Source: an uncultured Marinobacter sp.
GTDB taxonomy: Bacteria; Pseudomonadota; Gammaproteobacteria; Pseudomonadales; Oleiphilaceae
DNA: 64,000 nucleotides
NCBI RefSeq assembly: GCF_947259545.1
Contig: NZ_CAMYMK010000007.1
Location: 372,001 to 436,000 of the forward strand
Direction of reading: 5' to 3'
The notes under the pieces are model-generated. The model was not told where the DNA came from. It was given only the letters and a program-made list of their open reading frames with translations, and ran no database searches. Position numbers and translations under genes: made by a program. Shown piece after piece: positions 27,995 through 39,209 of this stretch. Every line of letters starts with the position of its first letter. Positions within the stretch are counted from its first letter, which is position 1.

Positions 27995-28010
27995 GCTCGG
28001 ATAGAGCCAC

Positions 28011-30575
28011 TCAAAGCCAGATCATGGCACCCATCTCCAGGGGATGGGTCAGTCCCTCATGGAAGGGGTACATCCGGATCTTCAGAGACTGAAGTCCCGG
28101 ATAGGGCGGCAGTATGCTTGCCGAAAAGAGCGTGCCGCCGCCTGCCTCTTCATCGGATCCCGGTACATACTCCAGCAGAATGCGATCAGAACCGGTGCAT
28201 TCGTGGGTGCCAGTGCATTCCGGTGTCACCAGACATTCCACGCGCACATCTTCCGGCTTCAAGCCATTGAGTTGCGCCCTCACTGTGAGATTTATCTCCT
28301 CATCATGCAAACACTCTCCGACCATGTGCTGAAGGGCCTGTAAACTCACGCCCTCCCAATCACGGCGAATTCTTTCTTTCCATTCCGCCAGCTCCGTTGC
28401 CAGTTGATTGTTGTTGGCAGCGAGCTTTTTGCCCTGAGTGCAGGCAGGTTGGTAATAGCGTTCGACATAGTCCATAACCATGCGCTGACTGTTGAATCGG
28501 GGAGTAATGGATTTCATGGAGGCTTTCGAGCGTTGCACCCAGCCCTTGGAATAGCCCTGGGAGGCTCGGTTGTAATATAACGGGATGACCTCAAACTCCA
28601 GCAGATCAAGCAGATCCCGTGCCTCCTCCCGGTTCCGGAACTCCGCATCAAGGTCGGAACTGCGTGGGTTAATAGTCCAACCGTTTTTGCCGTTGTAGCC
28701 TTCCCCCCACCAGCCATCCAGAACGCTCAGATTCAGGGCGCCATTCAGGGCTGCTTTTTCGCCAGAGGTTCCACTGGCTTCTTTGGGATATTCTGGCGTA
28801 TTCAGCCAGACATCCACACCACTGAGCAGCCGGCGCGCCATTGCCTGATCGTAGTCTTCCAGCAGGATGATGTGCCCCATCAAGGCCGGCTGCATTGCCA
28901 GGTCGTGGATAACCCGAATCATTTGTTGGCCTGGCTTGTCTTTCGGGTGGGCTTTGCCTGCAAAAACCAGTACAACCGGACGTTCGGTGTCTGTCAGGAG
29001 CCGCTCCAGGCGGTCCAGGTCAGAAAAAATCAGTGTCGCTCGCTTATAAGTGGCGAAACGGCGTGCAAATCCGATGACCATGGTGTCTTTTTCCGGTGAC
29101 ACCAGGTGCCGTGTCATACGTGCGGTCGCCGAGTGGCCGGTACCGTTACGGCGGTGTTGGCGCCTTAGGCATCTCACGATGTATTCGCCCATCTGCTGCT
29201 TCAGGGCTTTGTGAACACTCCAGTAATGGTAGTCGGGAATCTTGTCGACAAACTCCCAGAAATCGGGGTTTCGAAGCTCGCTCTTCCATGTGGGGGCCTG
29301 AATATCGAACAGGCTGGACCATTCGGGTGCCAGGAAGGTAGGAACGTGAACACCGTTGGTGATGTAGCCGATCGGATTATCTTCAGGGGGCACCTGGGGC
29401 CAGATTTCACCCTCCATTTTTGAAGCAACGTTCCCATGAATCCGGCTGACACCATTATGGAAGCGCGAACCGCGCAATCCGAGGCTGGTCATATTGAAGG
29501 AATCGCCAGAGTTCTTTGAGCCAAGCCTGAACACGGTGTCAAAATCCAGGCCGGCCTCTGCAAGGTATTCCCCCAAACTGTGCTGGACCAGCTCTCGGGA
29601 AAAAATGTCATGGCCCGCCGGCACCGGCGTGTGAGTGGTGAACAGAGTGGATCCGGCGTTCAGCTCGAGAGCAGCATCAAACCGGAGGCCCGAGGCCATT
29701 GCCTTACAGCAGCGCTCAAGGATCAGAAAAGCCGCATGGCCTTCGTTGATATGCCAGACGGTGGGCGAGAGTCCAAGCGCCTCCAGCACCCGGACACCAC
29801 CAATTCCCAACAGCATTTCCTGGCTGATTCGGGTGGTCTCATCTCCGCCGTAAAGCTGTAGTGTGAGCTCCCGGTCTTCCGGACTGTTCTCCTCAACATG
29901 GGTGTCCAGAAGATAAAGTCGAATGTGCCCCACGCGGGCTTCCCAGACTTTGGCGTATACCTGACGGCCAGGGAAGGGCACAGACACCAGCAACGGAACC
30001 TCTCCGCTTTCTACCATCGAAATCGGGAGTTCATCACTGAAATGGGATTCATAGCGGGCTACTTGCTGACCCTGGGCATTGATTGTCTGGATAAAATAGC
30101 CCTGCTGATAAAGCAGACCCACCGCAACAAACGGTAAACCCAGATCACTGGCCGCTTTACAGTGATCACCAGCGAGAATCCCCAGACCACCCGAGTAAAT
30201 CGGAAAGCTTTCGTGAAAACCGAATTCGGCACAAAAATAAGCGACCAGCGCGGTTTCCGGATCGAGTTGAGTGGTTACCTCCGGCCCCGGCTCAGTTTCC
30301 AGATAGGCATCGTAGGTACTCAGAATTCGGCGGTATTCTGAGAGAAATGCCCGATCTTCGGCAGCCTCTTCGAGCCGATCCTGTGCCACGCGCCGAAGAA
30401 ACAGTTTCGGATTATGGGCCACTTTCTGCCATAGACGCAGATCAATGCGCGCAAACAGGCTGCGAACGCCGTGGTCCCAGCTATAAAACAAATCGTTCGC
30501 CAATTCCTCCAGACGCCCGAGGGCTTCCGGAATACAGGGCCGGGCTTCCAGCTTGAATTCAGTTGGATTGTGCAT
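28011..30575 (-). CDS. glgP: Alpha-glucan (glycogen) phosphorylase, first copy
   Basis: This 854-residue GT35 enzyme releases glucose-1-phosphate from alpha-1,4-glucans. It belongs to the TIGR02094-like type: N-terminal DUF3417-like segment (about 10-110), then YFCAEFGFHESFPIYSGGLG, HINEGHAAF, and the PLP-lysine region ASGTSGEKAALNGALNLSV, followed by LDGWWGEGYNGKNGW. Of two nearby ATGs, the one at 30575 is preferred because GGAGG lies eight bases before it. It is the third gene of glgB-glgA-glgP. A second, different phosphorylase lies at 39210-41720; the two are about the same length but clearly diverged, so this is not a recent duplication. Confidence 0.93.
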   Translation of the reverse strand: MHNPTEFKLEARPCIPEALGRLEELANDLFYSWDHGVRSLFARIDLRLWQKVAHNPKLFLRRVAQDRLEEAAEDRAFLSEYRRILSTYDAYLETEPGPEVTTQLDPETALVAYFCAEFGFHESFPIYSGGLGILAGDHCKAASDLGLPFVAVGLLYQQGYFIQTINAQGQQVARYESHFSDELPISMVESGEVPLLVSVPFPGRQVYAKVWEARVGHIRLYLLDTHVEENSPEDRELTLQLYGGDETTRISQEMLLGIGGVRVLEALGLSPTVWHINEGHAAFLILERCCKAMASGLRFDAALELNAGSTLFTTHTPVPAGHDIFSRELVQHSLGEYLAEAGLDFDTVFRLGSKNSGDSFNMTSLGLRGSRFHNGVSRIHGNVASKMEGEIWPQVPPEDNPIGYITNGVHVPTFLAPEWSSLFDIQAPTWKSELRNPDFWEFVDKIPDYHYWSVHKALKQQMGEYIVRCLRRQHRRNGTGHSATARMTRHLVSPEKDTMVIGFARRFATYKRATLIFSDLDRLERLLTDTERPVVLVFAGKAHPKDKPGQQMIRVIHDLAMQPALMGHIILLEDYDQAMARRLLSGVDVWLNTPEYPKEASGTSGEKAALNGALNLSVLDGWWGEGYNGKNGWTINPRSSDLDAEFRNREEARDLLDLLEFEVIPLYYNRASQGYSKGWVQRSKASMKSITPRFNSQRMVMDYVERYYQPACTQGKKLAANNNQLATELAEWKERIRRDWEGVSLQALQHMVGECLHDEEINLTVRAQLNGLKPEDVRVECLVTPECTGTHECTGSDRILLEYVPGSDEEAGGGTLFSASILPPYPGLQSLKIRMYPFHEGLTHPLEMGAMIWL

Positions 30576-30605
30576 GTTCATTGCCTCCTACGAAGGCTTT
30601 TCCTG

Positions 30606-32072
30606 TCAGTTCTGAATAATGCTCTGTCGGTCGGACAGAATCTGACGGTAAATAGCGATATATTCCTCGGCGCGAACCTGCCAGGAATAATCTCCGGTCA
30701 TACCTTTACGCTGAAGCTGCTGCCGGTATTTCGGCCGGCCAAGGCAATCGAGTGCCCGTTCAATCGCCGCCTGCAGCGCCAGCGGCTCCGGCCTATCGAA
30801 AGCAAAGCCGTTAGCCTGTTTAACCGGGACATTCTGTGAATCGAATACCGAATCCCTTAGCCCCCCAACGCGGTGCACAATCGGGAGAGTTCCGTACCGC
30901 AGGCTGTACATCTGATTCAGACCACAGGGCTCATAACGGGAGGGCATAACAAAAAGATCAGCACCGGCGGTAATGCGATGGGCGAGGGCTTCGTCGTACC
31001 CCAGAGTGACCGATAGGCTGCGGGGGTACTGTTTTGCAAGTTCCAGTGCCGCTTGCTCATACTCCTGAAGCCCGGAGCCCAGAATCACACACTGACAGCC
31101 TTTATCGAGAAAATCTGGCAGCACACTGAGCAGTAGATCTATGCCTTTTTGCTCGACAAACCGACCAATAAAACCGAGCAATGGAGCCTCGCTGTTCGCC
31201 TCCAGTTTGACCTGGTGCTGAAGATCCATGCGGCATTGTCGCTTGTCGACAAGGTGATCGACGTCATAGTGATGATCAAGGTACGGATCGGATTCCGGGT
31301 TCCACTGATGGGTATCGATACCGTTGAGAATTCCGGTCAGGACGTGTTCACGATGGCGTAGCAGGCCGTCAAGGCCGCAGCCAAGTTGCGGGCTCAGGAT
31401 TTCATCCGCGTAACCGGGACTGACCGTCGTCAGATGGTCACTGAATACCAACCCGCCTTTAATAAACGACAGTTGGCCATGAAATTCCAACTTGTCAAAG
31501 CGCCACAGGGAATCCGGTAATCCCAGAGCCCGGAACGTTTCGTGGGAGAAGAGGCCCTGATAGGAAAGATTATGGATGGTGAATACCGTCGCCGGACGTT
31601 TATGGCCGCTATTCATCAACACGGGCACCAGCCCGGTTTGCCAGTCATTGCAGTGAACCACATCCGGAATCCAGTTCAGTCCCGCCTGACCAAGCCCCAT
31701 CATTGCCGCCACCCGGGCGAACAGGTAATACCGATGGGCGTTATCCCACCAGTCGCTACCTTCCTCGTTCTGATAGGGGTTGCCGGGACGGTCAAAGAGA
31801 GGCGCGCAATCCACAAGCCACAACATCACCGGTGAGCCGGGTAGTTGTGTCTGCCAGAGCGTTACCGGGTGGACACCGATTCTCAGCTGCGCCTTTCGCA
31901 CGGAACCGTTGGATTTTGCGGCGGCCATTGCAGCCGGATAACCGGGCAGCAGAATGTGCACATCCTGATCCTGCTGACACAGGGCCTCGGGTAAGCTGGC
32001 AGAAACATCCGCAAGCCCGCCCGTCTTGATAACGGGATATACTTCGCTGGTAACGAACAACACCCGGATCAT
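30606..32072 (-). CDS. glgA: Glycogen synthase (ADP-glucose dependent)
   Basis: This 488-residue GT5 enzyme extends alpha-1,4-glucan using ADP-glucose. The N-terminal ADP-glucose-binding KTGGLADV motif is at residues 15-22, and the C-terminal half shows [15 protein letters not shown] and [20 protein letters not shown] (E-x7-E-like donor site). The length matches bacterial GlgA (about 480). ATG 32072 overlaps the glgB stop by four bases (ATGA), which argues against the longer in-frame extension upstream and implies translational coupling. glgP follows 30 bases downstream. Confidence 0.96.
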   Translation of the reverse strand: MIRVLFVTSEVYPVIKTGGLADVSASLPEALCQQDQDVHILLPGYPAAMAAAKSNGSVRKAQLRIGVHPVTLWQTQLPGSPVMLWLVDCAPLFDRPGNPYQNEEGSDWWDNAHRYYLFARVAAMMGLGQAGLNWIPDVVHCNDWQTGLVPVLMNSGHKRPATVFTIHNLSYQGLFSHETFRALGLPDSLWRFDKLEFHGQLSFIKGGLVFSDHLTTVSPGYADEILSPQLGCGLDGLLRHREHVLTGILNGIDTHQWNPESDPYLDHHYDVDHLVDKRQCRMDLQHQVKLEANSEAPLLGFIGRFVEQKGIDLLLSVLPDFLDKGCQCVILGSGLQEYEQAALELAKQYPRSLSVTLGYDEALAHRITAGADLFVMPSRYEPCGLNQMYSLRYGTLPIVHRVGGLRDSVFDSQNVPVKQANGFAFDRPEPLALQAAIERALDCLGRPKYRQQLQRKGMTGDYSWQVRAEEYIAIYRQILSDRQSIIQN

Positions 32073-33955
32073 GGCTTGCGCTCCAGCACGATGGCCCCCA
32101 ACGGTGGTAGTGTCAGGCTGACCGAATGAGGTCTGTCCATCCATGGCTGCTCATCGGCTGTCACAGGCAGGGGATTGCCCAGATTACTTCCGCCGTAATA
32201 GGTGGAGTCCGAATTCAATCGCTCCTGCCACTGCCCACCACAAGGTACTCCGATGCGATAGTTAAAGCGGGGCACCGGAGTAAAGTTGATGATAACGACA
32301 ATAAACCGGTCTTCGGCCTTTCTCAGATAGCTGATCACCGACTGGGGCGAATCGTGGCAGTCGATCCACTCAAAACCATCCGGGCGATAATTGGCCCGGT
32401 GGAGGGCAGCCTGCTCCTTTAACAGGTGGTTCAGGTCCCTGACCAGATGCTGCAGCCCACGATGCGCGTCCTGTTCCAGGAGGCTCCAGTCGAGTTCGCG
32501 CTTTTCACTCCACTCCCGGCGCTGGCCGAATTCCCCACCCATGAACAGCAGTTTGGCACCGGGGTAGGTGTAGAGGTAAGTGAACAGAAGCCGCAGATTG
32601 GCCCGCTGCTGCCAGTCATCGCCAGGCATTTTATTCAGCAGGCTGCCTTTCTCATGTACCACCTCATCATGTGACAGTGGCAACAGAAAGCGCTCGTTGA
32701 AAGCGTAGATCAACCCGAAGGTCAGTTTGTCGTGATGAAACTGCCGGTAAACAGGATCCTGGCTAAGGTAATCCAGCGTATCGTGCATCCACCCCATGTT
32801 CCATTTAAGGCAGAAATCCAAACCTCCGACCGATGCCGGCCGGGTCACTTGCGGCCAGGATGTGGACTCCTCAGCAATGATCAGTGCGCCGGGATAACGC
32901 TCACGGCATACCTGGTTCAGTTCCCGTAAAAATTCGATGGCTTCCAGGTTTTCATGGCCACCGTGGATGTTCGGAAGCCAGTTGCCCTCAGTTCGCGAGT
33001 AGTTCAGGTACAGCATGGATGCGACCGCATCCACCCGCAGCCCATCTATGTGAAAGGTGTCCAGCCAGAACAGTGCACTGCCAATGAGGAAATTGCGCAC
33101 CTCGTGTCGGCCGTAATTATAAATCAGCGTGCCCCAATCCTGATGTTCACCCTGGCGGGGGTCCTCGTGTTCATACAGAGCCGAACCGTCAAAGCGCGCC
33201 AGGGCATGTTCGTCGCGCGGGAAATGGCCAGGTACCCAGTCCAGTATTACCCCGATGTTATTGCGATGACAGCAATCCACGAAGTATCGGAAGTCATCGG
33301 GACTGCCAAACCGGCTGGTCGGCGCATAGTAGCCCGTAGTCTGATAGCCCCAGGATTCATCCAGTGGATGCTCGGTCACCGGTAGCAGCTCAATGTGGGT
33401 AAACCCCAGATCCCGGACATAGGGCACCAGTTGCTCTGCCAGCTCCCGATAATTCAACCAGCGACCGGAACCATGCAGGCGCCAGGAACCGACATGAACC
33501 TCATACACCGATAAAGGCTGCTCTTGCCAGTTCAAGCGGCTGCGATTGAACATCCAATCCCCATCGCCCCAACTGAAATGACTGCGTCGGGTGACAACAG
33601 CCGCCGTCGCCGGGCGGGGCTCGAACGCCTGGCCGTAGGGATCGGTTTTCACCAGCACGGCACCACTGGCGGAAGTGATAGAGAACTTATAGAGCCCACC
33701 CTCTGGTACATCCGGAACAAACAGTTCCCAGACTCCGCTTTGCCCGTGCCTATCCATTATATTGGCGCTGGGGTCCCAACTGTTAAAGTCGCCAACCACA
33801 CTGACGGCAGTCGCGGCGGGCGCCCAGACGGCAAAGCGAACGCCTTCTGTGCCTTTCTTTCGGCACAGGTGAGCACCCATCACATTGTATATGTGCCAGT
33901 GCTTCCCCTGACCGAAGAGGTGCAAATCAAACTCACTGAGGCTTGGGTTCTCCAT
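32069..33955 (-). CDS. glgB: 1,4-alpha-glucan branching enzyme
   Basis: This 628-residue GH13 enzyme introduces alpha-1,6 branches. It has an N-terminal E-set/CBM48 domain (about 10-110, [20 protein letters not shown]), then the GH13 barrel with the nucleophile Asp in [14 protein letters not shown], acid/base Glu in [12 protein letters not shown] and the third Asp in [15 protein letters not shown], and a C-terminal beta domain ending in [13 protein letters not shown] 33955 follows AGGTTGG; an earlier in-frame ATG at 34003 is less likely. It is the first gene of the leftward glgB-glgA-glgP operon, divergent from glgC. Confidence 0.96.
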   Translation of the reverse strand: MENPSLSEFDLHLFGQGKHWHIYNVMGAHLCRKKGTEGVRFAVWAPAATAVSVVGDFNSWDPSANIMDRHGQSGVWELFVPDVPEGGLYKFSITSASGAVLVKTDPYGQAFEPRPATAAVVTRRSHFSWGDGDWMFNRSRLNWQEQPLSVYEVHVGSWRLHGSGRWLNYRELAEQLVPYVRDLGFTHIELLPVTEHPLDESWGYQTTGYYAPTSRFGSPDDFRYFVDCCHRNNIGVILDWVPGHFPRDEHALARFDGSALYEHEDPRQGEHQDWGTLIYNYGRHEVRNFLIGSALFWLDTFHIDGLRVDAVASMLYLNYSRTEGNWLPNIHGGHENLEAIEFLRELNQVCRERYPGALIIAEESTSWPQVTRPASVGGLDFCLKWNMGWMHDTLDYLSQDPVYRQFHHDKLTFGLIYAFNERFLLPLSHDEVVHEKGSLLNKMPGDDWQQRANLRLLFTYLYTYPGAKLLFMGGEFGQRREWSEKRELDWSLLEQDAHRGLQHLVRDLNHLLKEQAALHRANYRPDGFEWIDCHDSPQSVISYLRKAEDRFIVVIINFTPVPRFNYRIGVPCGGQWQERLNSDSTYYGGSNLGNPLPVTADEQPWMDRPHSVSLTLPPLGAIVLERKP

Positions 33956-34156
33956 AATCCAACCTGTTCGCTCCTGAAACAGAACCACTCCATTGGACGC
34001 CAATCAGGCTGACCAAATAATGACCTATGACAAGTTTGCGTCATCTTCTTGGTGCTAGAATTCTATAGTTAATAGGTTCGTCAAAATATAGTCGCTCCTC
34101 CACTATAGGATAGTAGGAAGAGCCAGAAGACCTGCAAGGTTTTCAGGGAAGCTGCT

Positions 34157-35422
34157 ATGCAAACTACGAAACGCTTCGTCAGCCGACTTACACGACAGAC
34201 ACTTGCGCTCGTGTTGGCCGGGGGTAGGGGGACACGCCTCTACGATCTCACCAAATGGCGCGCAAAACCGGCAGTGCCCTTCGGAGGCAAGTTCCGAATC
34301 ATCGATTTTCCTTTATCCAACTGTATCAATTCGGGAATTGGTCAGGTGGGCGTCATCACCCAGTACAAATCCCATTCTCTGATGCGCCATATCCAGCGAG
34401 GCTGGGGATTCCTGAGAGGGGAGTTGGGCGAATTTGTAGAGCTACTGCCGGCGCAACAACGAATCGAAACCTCATGGTACGAGGGCACGGCAGATGCGGT
34501 GTTGCAGAATCTCGATATCATTCGCAGCCACGATCCCGAGTATGTGCTGATACTGGCGGGCGACCACGTTTACAAGATGGACTACGGCACCATGCTGGCT
34601 TACCACGTTGAGAATGATGCGGATGTCACAGTGGGGTGTATTGAAGTTCCGATTGAGGAAGCGAGCGCTTTTGGGGTGATGTCGGTTAACGACGAATTCC
34701 GTATTACCGAATTCATCGAGAAGCCGGAACACCCAAAGCCTCTGCCCAAACAGCCGGGTAGGGCGCTGGCATCCATGGGAATTTATGTGTTCAGTACGCG
34801 GGTTCTATTTGATGAATTGCTGCGGGACCATGAGCTCGTATCGGATTCCTCTCACGATTTCGGCAAGGATATCATTCCCTCGATTATTTCCCGGTTACGG
34901 GTCGTGGCGTTTCCGTTCCGCAATCCTATCCGCAATTGTCCGGCTTACTGGCGGGATGTAGGGACTATCGATTCTCTCTGGCAGGCGAATCTTGAACTGA
35001 TTGGCGTCAGCCCGGAGCTGAATCTGTATGACCCTGATTGGCCGATCTGGACTTACCAGGAACAGCAGCCGCCGGCGAAGTTTGTATTTGACGACGATGA
35101 CCGCCGTGGTATGGCCGTAGACACCATGCTTGCAGGAGGCTGCATTGTGTCGGGTGCACTGGTCCGACACTCATTGCTGTTCTCCCAGGTGAAGGTGCAT
35201 TCCTACAGCACGGTTTCTGATACCGTGATATTTCCAGATGTGGATGTCGGTCGCCACTGCGAAATTCACCGGGCAATTATCGATCGGGGTTGTCGCATCC
35301 CGGCTGGCACCAAAATCGGCGTAGATCTCGAGAAAGACCGCGAGCGATTCTACGTCTCTCCAAAAGGCGTTGTGCTCGTCACTCCCGAGATGCTCGGGCA
35401 GGATTATCCCCATGGCCTCTGA
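34157..35422 (+). CDS. glgC: Glucose-1-phosphate adenylyltransferase
   Basis: This 421-residue ADP-glucose pyrophosphorylase makes the glycogen precursor. The N-terminal nucleotidyltransferase domain carries [20 protein letters not shown] and the [14 protein letters not shown] segment; the catalytic Asp region is [14 protein letters not shown], and FIEKPEHPK is the G1P-binding Lys region. The C-terminal left-handed beta-helix (about 310-420, [22 protein letters not shown]) mediates allostery and tetramer formation in the family. It leads the rightward glycogen operon and overlaps the GH57 gene by 11 bases. The 153-base gap to glgB should hold divergent promoters, but I see no convincing hexamers. 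Confidence 0.97.
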   Translation: MQTTKRFVSRLTRQTLALVLAGGRGTRLYDLTKWRAKPAVPFGGKFRIIDFPLSNCINSGIGQVGVITQYKSHSLMRHIQRGWGFLRGELGEFVELLPAQQRIETSWYEGTADAVLQNLDIIRSHDPEYVLILAGDHVYKMDYGTMLAYHVENDADVTVGCIEVPIEEASAFGVMSVNDEFRITEFIEKPEHPKPLPKQPGRALASMGIYVFSTRVLFDELLRDHELVSDSSHDFGKDIIPSIISRLRVVAFPFRNPIRNCPAYWRDVGTIDSLWQANLELIGVSPELNLYDPDWPIWTYQEQQPPAKFVFDDDDRRGMAVDTMLAGGCIVSGALVRHSLLFSQVKVHSYSTVSDTVIFPDVDVGRHCEIHRAIIDRGCRIPAGTKIGVDLEKDRERFYVSPKGVVLVTPEMLGQDYPHGL

Positions 35423-37139
35423 CAATCGCACTCCGGTTGTTTTCTGCTGGCACATGCACCAACCCGGGTACCGCGATCTTAGAACCGGTACCTTCCTGTT
35501 TCCCTGGGTGTATCTGCACGCTCTGAAAGATTACAGCGATATGGCCGCGCACCTCGAGGCCCACCCCCATGCAAAAGCCGTGGTGAACTTTGCCCCGATC
35601 CTGCTGGAACAGATCGAAATCTACCTGGTGGATATGGAGCGCTGGCGACATGGCGCCGGGGAAATCGGCGATCCTTTGTTGGCTGCGTTGGTAGCCTCAC
35701 GGTTGCCTGACCCCGGAACGCCGGGGTTTCTCGACATAATGGAGAAATGCCTGCGCGCCAACGATGAACGTATCATTCAACGTTTTCCCGCTTACGCTCG
35801 GCTGGCGCAACTTGCGGAATTCTATCGCTCAAAACCGCAAATACAGCGCTATATCGCACCGGCATTTCTATCGGACTTGCTTGTCTGGTATCACCTCGGC
35901 TGGATGGGAGAAGCCATTCGCCGCACTAATAGCTGCATCCAGGCGTTGCAGGAGAAAGCCACCGGGTTCAGCCCTGACGACCGTGTCGCACTGTTCGATG
36001 TCATTTTTGAAACACTGGCGGGCATCGGGCCCAGATACCGCCATCTTGCTCAGACAGGACAGGTGGAGCTGTCTGTCAGCCCTTTCACCCATGCCATGGT
36101 GCCACTACTGATTGATCTCGGCAGTGCACGGGAGGCAATGCCGGAGATACCATTGCCGCAACACGCCAGTTATCCCGGCGGAGACGCCCGGGCACAATGG
36201 CAACTCGAAAAGGCCAGGGAGGTCTTCCATCGCTTTTTCAGCACCGATCCCACGGGCTGCTGGGCATCAGAGGGCGGCCTCAGCCAGCAAACACTCCACT
36301 ATCTGCAGCAGTCGGGTTATCAATGGACCGCCAGTGGAGATTCGGTGCTACACAACAGCCTGTCGCGAGCGCAGGCTGACGGGCAGGAAACGTTGGACAA
36401 CTCGGTTCACCAGCCTTACCGGTTTGGCGATACCAGCGTCACCGTTTTCTTCCGCGATGACGGGTTGTCAGACCTGATTGGCTTTACTTATGCAGACTGG
36501 CACGCGGAGGACGCGGTCGGTGACCTTGTCCATCACATGGAGAATATTGCTTCCCACGCTGATGCCTTCGGTAATCGAGTTATTTCGGTCATTCTGGATG
36601 GTGAGAATGCCTGGGAATACTACCCGGAGAATGCCTTTTACTTTCTGGACGAACTTTATCAGGTGCTTGAAAACCACCCCCGCCTGGCATTGACTACCTA
36701 TCGGGATTTAATGGAGAAGGGTGCCGCTATTCCGCAAGAGTTACCAACAATAGTGGCCGGCAGCTGGATTTACGGCACTTTTTCTACCTGGATCGGGGAC
36801 CCCGACAAGAATCGCGCCTGGGACTTGCTCTGCGAAGCCAAGCACCATTTTGACCGTGCCATGGATAATGGTTCTCTGACCGCCGAGCAGAAATTGGCAG
36901 CGATGGATCAACTGGCGATCTGCGAGGGCTCGGACTGGTTCTGGTGGTTTGGAGATTATAATCCCGCACAGGTAGTGAGCGATTTTGAGCACCTGTATCG
37001 GCGGCACCTGGTTAATCTGTACGACATGATTGGCTATCCAGCCCCTCCGTCTGTGTTCCAGAAGCTCAGTCAGGGCAGCGGCGCTCCTGTTCGTGGGGGG
37101 GCAATGCGGCCAGGCCACGATTCTGATGGTGCGGTATGA
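35412..37139 (+). CDS. GH57 family amylase-type glycoside hydrolase
   Basis: This 575-residue GH57 enzyme begins with [18 protein letters not shown], the conserved GH57 motif 1 region. Catalytic candidates are the nucleophile Glu in CWASEGGLS (near residue 287) and the acid/base Asp in [11 protein letters not shown] (near residue 396). GH57 enzymes include alpha-amylases, 4-alpha-glucanotransferases and amylopullulanases; the activity here cannot be fixed. ATG 35412 lies inside the end of glgC (11-base overlap), and malQ starts within its stop codon (ATGA), so all three are translationally linked. It probably trims or rearranges glycogen-derived glucans. Confidence 0.9.
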   Translation: MASDNRTPVVFCWHMHQPGYRDLRTGTFLFPWVYLHALKDYSDMAAHLEAHPHAKAVVNFAPILLEQIEIYLVDMERWRHGAGEIGDPLLAALVASRLPDPGTPGFLDIMEKCLRANDERIIQRFPAYARLAQLAEFYRSKPQIQRYIAPAFLSDLLVWYHLGWMGEAIRRTNSCIQALQEKATGFSPDDRVALFDVIFETLAGIGPRYRHLAQTGQVELSVSPFTHAMVPLLIDLGSAREAMPEIPLPQHASYPGGDARAQWQLEKAREVFHRFFSTDPTGCWASEGGLSQQTLHYLQQSGYQWTASGDSVLHNSLSRAQADGQETLDNSVHQPYRFGDTSVTVFFRDDGLSDLIGFTYADWHAEDAVGDLVHHMENIASHADAFGNRVISVILDGENAWEYYPENAFYFLDELYQVLENHPRLALTTYRDLMEKGAAIPQELPTIVAGSWIYGTFSTWIGDPDKNRAWDLLCEAKHHFDRAMDNGSLTAEQKLAAMDQLAICEGSDWFWWFGDYNPAQVVSDFEHLYRRHLVNLYDMIGYPAPPSVFQKLSQGSGAPVRGGAMRPGHDSDGAV

Positions 37140-38629
37140 GCGTGCACCATAAGTTGTCAGAAGCGTTGGCGCACCGGCGCGCCGGCGTATTGCTTCACCC
37201 AACCTGCCTGCCGTCACAGCACGGCCTGCTCGGCAACAGTGCTCGCCGCTTTGTCGACTTTATGACAGAAGCTGGCTTGTCTGTGTGGCAAACCCTGCCG
37301 CTGGGCCCTACTCACGCTGATCTTTCTCCCTATCAATCCTTATCCGCACACGCCGGTAATCAGGACTTTATTGGTCTGGAGGACCTGGTTCATGCGGGTC
37401 TGATCAGCGAAACCGAACTGGACGGCGCCGAAAGCAGAATTCAGCGGCAATCGGTTATTGCCACGGCCTGTGAGCGTTTTTTTAATCACACAGAAGGGCG
37501 GTTCCATGGGCTCACACTGGCCGAATTCGAGGCTTTTCGTACCGCAAATGACGATTGGCTTGAGGACTACTGTCTGTTCTGTGCCATTCGCAAGGTTTAT
37601 CCTGAAGGAAGCTGGCTGTCGTGGCCTCCGGAACTTAGAAACAGGGACCCTGTTGCTCTTGAGCATTTTGCGGCGACCCATGCCGAAACGCTACGCAGGC
37701 TGCAGTTTGAGCAATTCCTATTTGATTTCCAATGGAGTCGCTTACGAGAGTACGCCCACGAGCGCGGCATTCTGATGTTTGGGGATATTCCCATCTTTGT
37801 CGCCCACGACAGTGCTGATGTGTGGGCCGCGCCCCATCTGTTCAAACTCAAAGTCTCGGGTGAGCCGGAGTTCGTGGCTGGCGTGCCGCCGGACTATTTT
37901 TCTCCCGAGGGGCAACACTGGGGCAATCCGCTCTACGATTGGCCGGCCATGGCGCAGGATGGGTATCAGTGGTGGATGTCCAGGCTTGAAACCCAGCGAC
38001 ATTTTTTCGATCTGATTCGCATCGATCACTTCCGGGGGCTGCAAGCGTACTGGGAAATACCCGCTGCACATCCGACTCCGAAGAATGGCTATTGGGCGGC
38101 GGGCCCGGGAGCCGATTTTCTTGACGCCTGCTTCCAGCAATTTCCTGATCTTCCGCTGGTGGCAGAGAATCTGGGCATGATCAGCGATGATGTCGAAACT
38201 CTCCGACACCACTTCCGCTTACCGGGCATGACCGTCATACAGTTCGGTTTTGATGGCAGTGCTGCCAATCCCCATTTAGTGCACAACCACCACCGAGGTG
38301 ATCTTGTCTATTCCGGCACCCACGACAATGACACTACGCTGGGCTGGTATCTGAGTCTTGATGAACACACAAGGGAATACGTGGACAACTATCTGGGTCA
38401 TTCAAGTGAGCCCATGCCCTGGCCGGCTATTCGAACGGCGTTTCAGTCGGTCTGCCAACTTGCGGTGATACCCATGCAGGATCTGCTGGGTCTGGATAGC
38501 AGGGGGAGGTTCAACACACCAGGAACCATCACTGGCAACTGGGCCTGGAAGCTGGACTGGGGCTCTTGCCCTGCGAGCCTCGCCGGGCATATCCACCACC
38601 TGGTCAGACTTTACGGACGACTCCCCTGA
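37136..38629 (+). CDS. malQ: 4-alpha-glucanotransferase (amylomaltase)
   Basis: This 497-residue GH77 enzyme disproportionates maltodextrins. It opens with RAGVLLHPTCLPSQHGLLG and QTLPLGPTHADLSPYQSLSA, standard for MalQ. The catalytic residues are the nucleophile Asp in IRIDHFRGLQAYW (near 296), acid/base Glu in PLVAENLGMIS (near 344) and Asp in YSGTHDNDTTLGW (near 396). The length matches the bacterial short form. Its ATG overlaps the GH57 stop by four bases. With the two phosphorylases it completes a glycogen breakdown and recycling set. Confidence 0.96.
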   Translation: MSVHHKLSEALAHRRAGVLLHPTCLPSQHGLLGNSARRFVDFMTEAGLSVWQTLPLGPTHADLSPYQSLSAHAGNQDFIGLEDLVHAGLISETELDGAESRIQRQSVIATACERFFNHTEGRFHGLTLAEFEAFRTANDDWLEDYCLFCAIRKVYPEGSWLSWPPELRNRDPVALEHFAATHAETLRRLQFEQFLFDFQWSRLREYAHERGILMFGDIPIFVAHDSADVWAAPHLFKLKVSGEPEFVAGVPPDYFSPEGQHWGNPLYDWPAMAQDGYQWWMSRLETQRHFFDLIRIDHFRGLQAYWEIPAAHPTPKNGYWAAGPGADFLDACFQQFPDLPLVAENLGMISDDVETLRHHFRLPGMTVIQFGFDGSAANPHLVHNHHRGDLVYSGTHDNDTTLGWYLSLDEHTREYVDNYLGHSSEPMPWPAIRTAFQSVCQLAVIPMQDLLGLDSRGRFNTPGTITGNWAWKLDWGSCPASLAGHIHHLVRLYGRLP

Positions 38630-38761
38630 CTTTGATAGGGCGCAGCCACTCGGGCGGTCAATTTTTGATCTGAATCAAGAGCGGATTTTGAAAAATGACG
38701 CTATGATTTGAACATTATTCGTTCAACCAGGCTGGATGTTCAGCCGATAGTGGGAGGCCCT

Positions 38762-39127
38762 ATGGAACACAGGCTCAGCAAACGTATTTTGGGGAAACTC
38801 GGGCTGCTGGTTTACAGGCGAGGTATGCCAGTTGCGACAGGGCAGATCCGGGATGCCAGTATACGTGGCCTTTTTATCGCCACCGACTACACCGACGTAC
38901 AGGTGAATCAGACACTCGAGCTGGAGTTCCGATTCCCGGACAAAAAAGAGAACGCTTTTCGCCGCATCAAGGCGCAAGTGGTAAGAAAATCCGATGACGG
39001 CCTGGGTGTGGATTTTGAAGGCATGGACAATGACGGCTTCACCATATCAGCATTGTTATCCTGGCTTCAGAAAAACAATTACATTGTCACTTACTTTCCC
39101 CCCATTCGTCAGAACTACCCTTATTGA
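38762..39127 (+). CDS. PilZ domain protein with intact c-di-GMP motif
   Basis: This 121-residue single-domain PilZ protein carries both parts of the c-di-GMP signature: RxxxR as RLSKR at residues 4-8 and DxSxxG as DASIRG at residues 31-36. The remaining strands (LELEFRFPDKK, IKAQVVRKSDDGLGVDFEG) fit the PilZ barrel. ATG 38762 is preferred over upstream non-ATG starts because GGGAGG lies five bases before it. It sits 132 bases after malQ and 82 bases before the second glgP, on the same strand, so it may belong to the glycogen operon. c-di-GMP binding is well supported; a role in glycogen control is inference. Confidence 0.85.
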   Translation: MEHRLSKRILGKLGLLVYRRGMPVATGQIRDASIRGLFIATDYTDVQVNQTLELEFRFPDKKENAFRRIKAQVVRKSDDGLGVDFEGMDNDGFTISALLSWLQKNNYIVTYFPPIRQNYPY

Positions 39128-39209
39128 ACGTATCAAATTCATCCAGCAGGAATTCGCATCATGGAACGATACCGCACGCTGACGTCGCGAATCGAAGGAT
39201 AGTCAGGCC

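Noticed and set aside
34004..34156. Sigma-70 promoter for glgC using TTGCGT and TATAGT
   Set aside because: The spacing between the hexamers is 22 bases, too long for a normal promoter.
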